Shown: piece after piece, positions 61,182 through 64,000 of the stretch
Position numbering within the stretch: position 1 is the stretch's first letter
Layout of the letters: every line of letters begins with the position of its first letter
Source of the DNA: Salisapilia sapeloensis
Lineage: Eukaryota; Oomycota; Peronosporomycetes; Peronosporales; Salisapiliaceae
Direction of reading: 5' to 3'
DNA: 64,000 bases
Assembly (NCBI GenBank): GCA_023334545.1
Contig: JAADVB010000039.1
Location: 1-64,000 of the forward strand
The notes under the pieces: generated by a model
Database searches by the model: none
What the model was told of the DNA's origin: nothing
What the model saw: the letters and a program-made list of their open reading frames with translations, nothing else
Made by a program: the position numbers and the translations under genes

Positions 61182-61374
61182 GCAAGTTTCTACGCCGAAA
61201 GTACCAAGTTGAATGTACCCTCCGGCATAGATAGTTGCTTCGTAGCTAGTTGAAGTTGATAGCGACCTTGTAAGATCGCACTAGCTCCCCATCTGTCACT
61301 GTGCAAGTAAAATAAACGATCGAAGTTGAAAACTATACTCGGATAGAACAAGTACGTGTTCCAAATCAAATCAA

Positions 61375-61617
61375 ATGGAGGGAGATGCGGAGCTATTGGA
61401 GCTAGAAGCCGAATACGAGAAGCTCCTGATGCAACAGTCCGCTCTTCAGCATGAACTTGATGCTAAAATTCACGAAATCCAAAAATTAAAGACGACGTTA
61501 AACCGATATCAAGGGTCGACGAAAGCGTCCATAAAGGACAAGAGATGCAAGGCAAAGGAGTGCAAAAGACAAGACCAAGATACTCTTTGTTCACACTGTC
61601 TTCCAGGTCATAAATAA
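61375..61617 (+). CDS. Small coiled-coil protein
   Basis: ATG at 61375 after a CAAATCAAATCAA run; 80 residues. The first 47 form one probable coiled coil (LLELEAEYEKLLMQQSAL, ELDAKIHEIQKLKTTLN). The rest is basic and Cys-containing (RCKAKECKRQDQD, then CSHCLPGHK), with a CxxC near the end. I do not recognise the family. It lies 193 bp after START-FYVE copy 3 on the same strand and converges with the RRM gene (128 bp between stops). Its heptad periodicity and compact size make it more than a chance frame, but expression is not shown. Confidence 0.5.
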   Translation: MEGDAELLELEAEYEKLLMQQSALQHELDAKIHEIQKLKTTLNRYQGSTKASIKDKRCKAKECKRQDQDTLCSHCLPGHK

Positions 61618-61744
61618 AAGAGAAAAGAAAGTTGAAAAGAAAAAAAGTAAAGAACTTGACCATTGGCGTTTGCTACGGCGTCCCTACTTTCGGATCCACT
61701 TTTCCATGCCCAACTCTCCACACGATCGATCCAATCTCTTGGAA

Positions 61745-63178
61745 TCACATGGATCCACCTGGAGACATGCTCAAGTGGTTTCCATTCGGAGGTGGCATAT
61801 GCTACCATCGGCATCAGTAATTTACATTATCTCTAGCTAGAGTAGAAATCGTACCTGATACGCACGCTGCGAAGCATAGCGACGATTCATCGCTTCGTGG
61901 TCCTCGGGTTTCGTAAAGTCCGTCAGATTCTCTTCTTGGGGGCTGCGGCCATACCCGTGCTGATACCCCTGCGGCATCTGTCCATGCTGCCCGCCGTAGC
62001 CATAGCTGCCGTAGCCTGCATACGCGCCATGCTGGTACTGCTGCGGGTAATAACCTCCATATCCGTAATAGTTATGGTAACCGTACTGACCAGCATACTG
62101 GTTGTAGTACGCGCCAGTGCTATTGACTCGAGCGGCCGCGGACCTGCCCCACGCACATCGCACCTTGACGTTCCCGATCATCGCGCCGTTCATCTGGGCA
62201 ATCGCCATCTCCGCTGACTCGCGCGTGGCATACTGGACGAAGCCACAGCCACGTCCAGGAGGCACCTTAATGGACAGAATGTCGCCAAAGCCAGCGAAGC
62301 GAGATCGGAGGTCTTCCTCCGTCGTGGTGGCTTCCAAGCCTCCGATAAAGACAGTCGTGTTCACGCTGTCCTCCTCTACCTGTCCGAACTGTCCTTGCTG
62401 CGCCTGACGCTGCTTCGCCTGACGGTCCGTCGCGACACATACGCGCATCGGACGTGAGGAACAATAGACACCGTTCATGGTCTGCAATGCCTGATCTGCC
62501 TCCTCCTTAACGCCAAAGCGGACAAAGCCAAAGCCCTTGGGCATGCGCGTGACGGGGTCCATGACGACTTTCGCGCCACGGACGCTTGGGAATCGAGCCG
62601 AAAAGGTGCTCATGAGCAACTCGTCATTGACGTCGGCAGCAAGATCACCGACAAAGATTGAGTGGTCGTCCGAGGCTTCCGTGCGTCGACCTCCGCCCCA
62701 GTTTAATCGGAAACGCTGCATCGTATTGGCTACAGAACGGATGAATGCTTGCGTTTATAAGATCAAGGACGGATATATCGTACGGATAGGTTGGCCGTTA
62801 TACGCTTCAAGGACTTGCTGCGCCACTCGCTGCGTCTGGAACTCGAGGAATCCATATCCGGCCGGGTATCCCGTCACTTTATCACGGATGATTTTTACTG
62901 TCGGTTGTTCCGCTACAAGTAGATAAAACGATGAGCAACTAATTACGTATATAAAAAGTAGACATGTATAGCTGCTATATCATCACGATAGTAGGTACGT
63001 TCAAAGCGCATGAGCTAGTAAAACGTGGATGGATCGGGGGGATCTCGATAGCCAGTGTAAAGAAGAGATCAAGAATTGATAACGTACTGCAGTTGGCGAA
63101 GAGGGAACTGATGAAGGCTTCGTCCCAGTTCATCTGGACGTCGCCAATCCATAGTGTCTTAAGGTCCGCCGTCTCCAT
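61745..63178 (-). CDS. Three-RRM RNA-binding protein, SECp43/Nam8/RBP45 type, four exons
   Basis: Minus-strand exons 63088-63178, 62784-62912, 61855-62729 and 61745-61801 (introns 175, 54 and 53 bp) give 383 residues. RRM1 is made from three exons: TLWIGDVQMNWDEAFISSLF, then TVKIIRDKVTGYPAGYGFLEF and NGQPIPNTMQRFRLNWGGG. RRM2 has SIFVGDLAADVNDELL and GFGFVRF; RRM3 has TVFIGGLEATTTEEDL and GCGFVQYATRESAEMAI. A Tyr/Gly/Gln-rich segment follows (YGYGGYYPQQYQHGAYAGYG), and the last exon ends PPPNGNHLSMSPGGSM. Family members bind U-rich RNA or tRNA-Sec and act in U1-dependent splicing. The layout of three RRMs plus Tyr/Gly tail matches plant RBP45 and yeast Nam8. The unspliced frame from ATG 62721 would lack RRM1. 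Confidence 0.9.
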
Positions 63179-63603
63179 GCCGAATAAATGCTACTGAATG
63201 TCCCTGCGGTTGGTCCGAAGGAAGAAACGAGCTTTGGAACGTGCTGCCGAGGGTGGCGTTACAGTGAAATAGCTGCTACGCCATGTTAAGAACATCATCT
63301 TGAAAAGACGGAAGCGCAAACACGACAGACACGACGTTTCGATCGGAAAAACGATAGCTAGAGGCCTTTTGGACACGGGATAGACTACATTCAATGTGTT
63401 ACGTTGGTAGATAGACTTTTGTCGTAGACATCAACAGAGGTAGAGCAAGTACTTCAATAGAACTTCAAAATTTAAACACGATCAGATGATTTGTCACCTC
63501 TTCCGCGAACGATGAGGAGCGTCAGTACCGCTTCCTACCTCTGCTACACGCAGAGCACGGTGGTTTATTTTTACCTTTTCTATTCCTGTCTCAAGGGCGT
63601 ATC
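63179..63603. other. Promoter region between RRM and AUP1-like genes, with a weak small-gene candidate
   Basis: About 425 bp. On the plus strand 63198-63263 and 63308-63361 could join over a 44-bp GT-AG intron into 39 residues (start MSLRLVRRKKRALERAAEGG), basic like a small ribosomal protein. The acceptor is poor (CTTGAAAAG), so I list it only as a possibility. The rest is non-coding. Confidence 0.3.
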
Positions 63604-64000
63604 ATGTTTAAGCATGCCATTGATAATCTTTGGGGTCCGTCTTCCGAGTCACGCGGTGACGATTTTCCATTGACACCGCAGATGACGTCGAACACGGTTG
63701 TGCCGTTCACAGAGGTACGAGACCTTGAGAATGGTGAAGCCAATGGGGATTGTGTGACGGCGCAGGAAGCTTCTATTCGCCAAGCTTTGGACGCCATTAA
63801 ACAATCTCAGGCAGGAGAGCGACTCGACAGATCCCTTGAAAAGCAGCTCGATCCCTTTAAAGCTTTTTTCCAATTGACGCGTCTATACAGGCCGATTGGT
63901 CTTGGACATGTCCTACTGTTTCTATACTCTCCTTTTGGTCTCATCCTCATGAGTATCCGTATCTTCTTCGTCATACTCCTTGCTCTGATTATCCCGCAGA
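63604..64000 (+). CDS. 5' part of an AUP1-like membrane protein gene (runs off the window)
   Basis: From ATG 63604 (GTATCATGTTTAAG) the frame stays open for 132 codons to the edge. The first 90 residues are hydrophilic (GEANGDCVTAQEASIRQALD). Then comes FFQLTRLYRPIGLGHVLLFL, followed by YSPFGLILMSIRIFFVILLA, two hydrophobic stretches with the P-x-G break that starts animal AUP1 (hairpin membrane anchor, Y-A-P-x-G wording). AUP1 sits on ER and lipid droplets and carries an acyltransferase-like domain and a CUE domain, which would lie beyond the window. Only the anchor is visible, so another acyltransferase-family protein is possible. Confidence 0.5.
   Translation, partial: MFKHAIDNLWGPSSESRGDDFPLTPQMTSNTVVPFTEVRDLENGEANGDCVTAQEASIRQALDAIKQSQAGERLDRSLEKQLDPFKAFFQLTRLYRPIGLGHVLLFLYSPFGLILMSIRIFFVILLALIIPQ

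Noticed and set aside
62721-62729. ATG at 62721 as the start of the RRM protein
   Set aside because: It lies in the middle of RRM1 (QRFRLNW); upstream exons with the missing half of the domain join in phase.
1-64000. tRNA, rRNA and CRISPR arrays
   Set aside because: TTCGA-type loops (for example near 5993 and 50850) lack pairing stems; no rRNA blocks or regularly spaced repeats were seen; the genome is eukaryotic.

Overview
The window reads as nuclear DNA of a flagellate-forming oomycete. I cannot name the genus; an Albugo- or downy-mildew-type genome of moderate GC would fit. The evidence is as follows. Genes are packed on both strands and carry short GT-AG introns (most 44-77 bp, often with CTAAC-like branch sites). 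There are several START-like plus FYVE-like proteins, a family known to be expanded in oomycetes. A decayed ankyrin gene has the 28-residue repeat style (NRTEGCT...) seen in oomycetes. Two tubulin-tyrosine-ligase-like enzymes of axoneme type are present. A sterol delta-7 reductase stands with no other sterol gene beside it.

Layout. 1-4.2 kb: DHCR7-like sterol reductase (+), amino-acid transporter (-), bZIP-like factor (-). 4.2-12.5 kb: a gene-poor, accessory-looking stretch with a 21-bp perfect inverted repeat, a secreted TRAP-like acid phosphatase with 9-residue tandem repeats, and a frameshifted ankyrin pseudogene. 12.5-31.5 kb: an Integrator-7-like HEAT protein, a 1,439-residue START-FYVE protein, a 10-kb intronless VPS13 ending in a PDZ-like domain, and an unknown two-exon gene. 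31.7-42 kb: a four-exon small membrane protein head to head with a TTLL3/8-like tubulin glycylase, an R2R3 Myb, TTLL1 polyglutamylase, and a large fusion protein (papain-like fold, two cyclic-nucleotide-binding domains, mitochondrial carrier) head to head with an Rrg7-like mitochondrial nuclease-fold protein. 42-52 kb: membrane-anchored PP2C, CXC (tesmin/LIN54) protein, an unknown two-exon gene, a bubblegum-type acyl-CoA synthetase, TSG101 and a 2-dehydropantoate 2-reductase. 54-61 kb: a tandem trio of START-FYVE genes. 61-64 kb: a small coiled-coil protein, an SECp43/Nam8-like three-RRM protein, and the 5' part of an AUP1-like gene running off the edge.

The genes do not form one pathway, but themes recur. 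Lipid handling and endosomes: DHCR7, VPS13, TSG101, START-FYVE proteins, acyl-CoA synthetase, AUP1-like. Axoneme modification: TTLL1 and a TTLL3-like enzyme within 5 kb. Mitochondria: the carrier fusion, the Rrg7-like protein and perhaps PanE. Several genes had to be assembled by hand across introns and do not show up as single long reading frames: the small membrane protein, Rrg7-like, PP2C, the TSG101 N-terminus, RRM1 of the SECp43-like gene, the acyl-CoA synthetase 5' exons and the AUP1-like start. Several long frames open with TTG or GTG; there I moved the start to the first plausible in-frame ATG, since this is a eukaryote. All functional calls rest on motif recognition from the sequence, not on a database search.
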